DNA from: Ptychodera flava
Lineage: Eukaryota > Hemichordata > Enteropneusta > Ptychoderidae
Direction: 5' to 3'
Length of the DNA: 64,000 bases
NCBI RefSeq assembly: GCF_041260155.1
Contig: NC_091940.1
Span: 3,692,001 to 3,756,000, forward strand
This document shows positions 63,001-64,000 of the stretch, piece after piece. Each line of letters starts with the position of its first letter. Position 1 is the first letter of the stretch. A program made the position numbers and the translations under genes. The notes below the pieces were generated by a model, which worked only from the letters and a program-made list of their open reading frames with translations, did no database searches and had not been told where the DNA came from.

Positions 63001-63874
63001 CGTATGGTGGTATGTGCGTACTAGGCCATTGTCTGTAAATGTTTACGTATCACGCGAATCTCTAATCTCACCTTGAAGTTCCCCACTTCTCTCTTCCGTC
63101 GTGATTCTATTTCTCCTTTCTTGAGCTTGTTCAGTAGGGTCATCTCGCGCAGAATCAGTAGCATGATGTATGGTGGTTTCGTATCTTGAAGAATTAACTT
63201 GTTCAGATGAAAATGGGAAGCCATCGTGGTCGATACTAACTTCAAATCTATAGAATCCACAACCAGATGAGAGTACAACTGTCATGAATCTCTCTCGTAC
63301 AGCGATGACGGCGTCCTTCCATATCTGGTCAATAAAGAGTAGTTCGCTAGTTCGTAGATTTTCATCATAACACAATGAACTGGTTCGCTGTTTTTGTTGT
63401 TGGTATAGCGACCGTTGGTCGTGATGACAAATTAAGTCGCTTCGGAGACTGACAATACAACGATATGAAAGTCTGAACATGCTACACATAGTTTCATTGA
63501 AGCAGTTCACCGCGCCTCATCTTCCTTGTCCTTTTTACAGACAAGTCAAATTTATTCAGTTAATTTGAGGCACTTCAATGACATTATATATATTTAAATT
63601 AACGAACAAATATTTGTTATTTTTGAACATTGAAGAAATATTGCGGTTTATTATTATATTTTGTATTAAGATTCGATCAATCAAAATCAAATCCTCTCAC
63701 CTCATTTGGTTTTCTGACCAATAATCGTTTACAATATCGCATACATTGCAATTCATCTCCAAGGAGTTTTCTCTGGGAAGACTCTATATCCTGGATGGCA
63801 TCGCTGATATCTTTTAATGTGATACCATTTCTTTCATCACATTTCTTCTCATAATTCACGTAAGGATTCATAAC
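60077..63874 (-). CDS. Unrecognised gene of three tandem two-exon (A-B) modules, 5' part outside the window
   Basis: Exons on minus: A1 63,874-63,701; B1 63,324-63,072; A2 62,732-62,584; B2 62,134-61,918; A3 60,725-60,568; B3 60,322-60,077 (TAG). A exons end in phase 0 and B exons in phase 1 each time (A1 itself starts in phase 0), so the reading frame runs through all six. A modules are helical: C-(D/N)-x-x-x-x-I-(T/S) ... D-E-x-x-x-R-x-x-x-x-x-x-L-x-x-(K/R)-(K/P), e.g. ITLKDISDAIQDI and LLGDELQCMRYCKRLL, ITAEQVLDVLIELL and IDETCLRYCLTLL, ISFEHVHRVITSLG and LDEDSRRILLFCNAL. B modules start with (V/I)-(W/L)-(E/K)-(N/D)-A and hold RISVYGENLLVVFKSGTEVN with FEITVND, RITVYGFDFAVVFKAGSEIN with FEVTQND, or VIAVRERFMTVVLSSGCGFY with FEVSIDHD, then a variable polar tail. 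No signal peptide or membrane segment is visible in this part. The family is unknown to me. B3 is taken as terminal. Confidence 0.75.
60953..61840. mobile_element. TIR element in the B2-A3 intron
   Basis: Left 'taagggagtattcatttt' with following 'ttacaaaatggttaagggg', right 'ccccttacagtattcattgt...aactcctta' as approximate complements. Imperfect inverted ends of about 60 bp enclosing roughly 890 bp without coding capacity. The interior has repeated 'gggtcacagtttacaa' / 'gggtatcatattttacaa' units near the right end. Confidence 0.5.
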
Positions 63875-64000
63875 CTGCAATTGTGGAAGAAGACAACCAA
63901 TACACGTTCTTTCAGATTTCAGTTTGCCGATATGAAATGCCGAAATACACGTAGTGTAATCACAGCCTTATCCACACCAACAATCATGGCGAAGGTATGG

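Overview
The window is animal nuclear DNA: AT-rich, intron-rich, full of microsatellites and short inverted-repeat elements, with host genes of metazoan type. A TP53RK/PRPK homologue, an astacin protease with PAN and ShKT domains, and a CXC/PIN-like multicopy gene family point to an invertebrate, probably a marine one (hemichordate or lancelet-like deuterostome is my guess). I cannot name the species from sequence alone.

Layout, left to right. 640-3,690 is a large 42-bp minisatellite. 6,327-8,497 (minus) is a complete two-exon TP53RK/Bud32 kinase gene of the KEOPS complex. 8,640-12,500 holds hairpins and long foldback elements but no recognised gene. 13,177-27,330 (minus) is a complete 14-exon secreted astacin metalloprotease (signal peptide, prodomain, catalytic domain, PAN/apple domain, acidic linker, three ShKT domains); its introns carry a 1.6-kb Harbinger-like non-autonomous element, a perfect-armed palindrome and (TA)n tracts. 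29,930-31,640 (plus) is a decayed, still intron-containing copy of the pseudokinase gene found at 55.4 kb. 32,612-39,434 (minus) is a broken-looking multidomain unit with ubiquitin-like, Cys-rich, OTU-like, PIN/XPG-like and C-terminal CXC regions; it is probably a mobile or multicopy gene family and is flanked by similar 28-bp direct repeats. 40-55 kb is mostly intergenic, with several short TIR elements, one LINE fossil, a 2-kb element containing a G-rich minisatellite, and one CpG-type promoter. 55,396-58,225 (plus) is an intact seven-exon pseudokinase gene. 60,077-63,874 (minus) is the 3' part of a gene I do not recognise, built from three tandem copies of a two-exon module; it runs off the right edge.

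The genes do not form an obvious pathway. The most interesting items are the repeated A-B module gene with strictly alternating intron phases, the UBL/OTU/PIN/CXC unit, and the pseudokinase pair (intact plus fossil) with conserved promoter motifs and an upstream helically phased triple octamer. Exon coordinates were worked out by eye from splice sites, reading-phase agreement and motif continuity; no search or alignment program was run.
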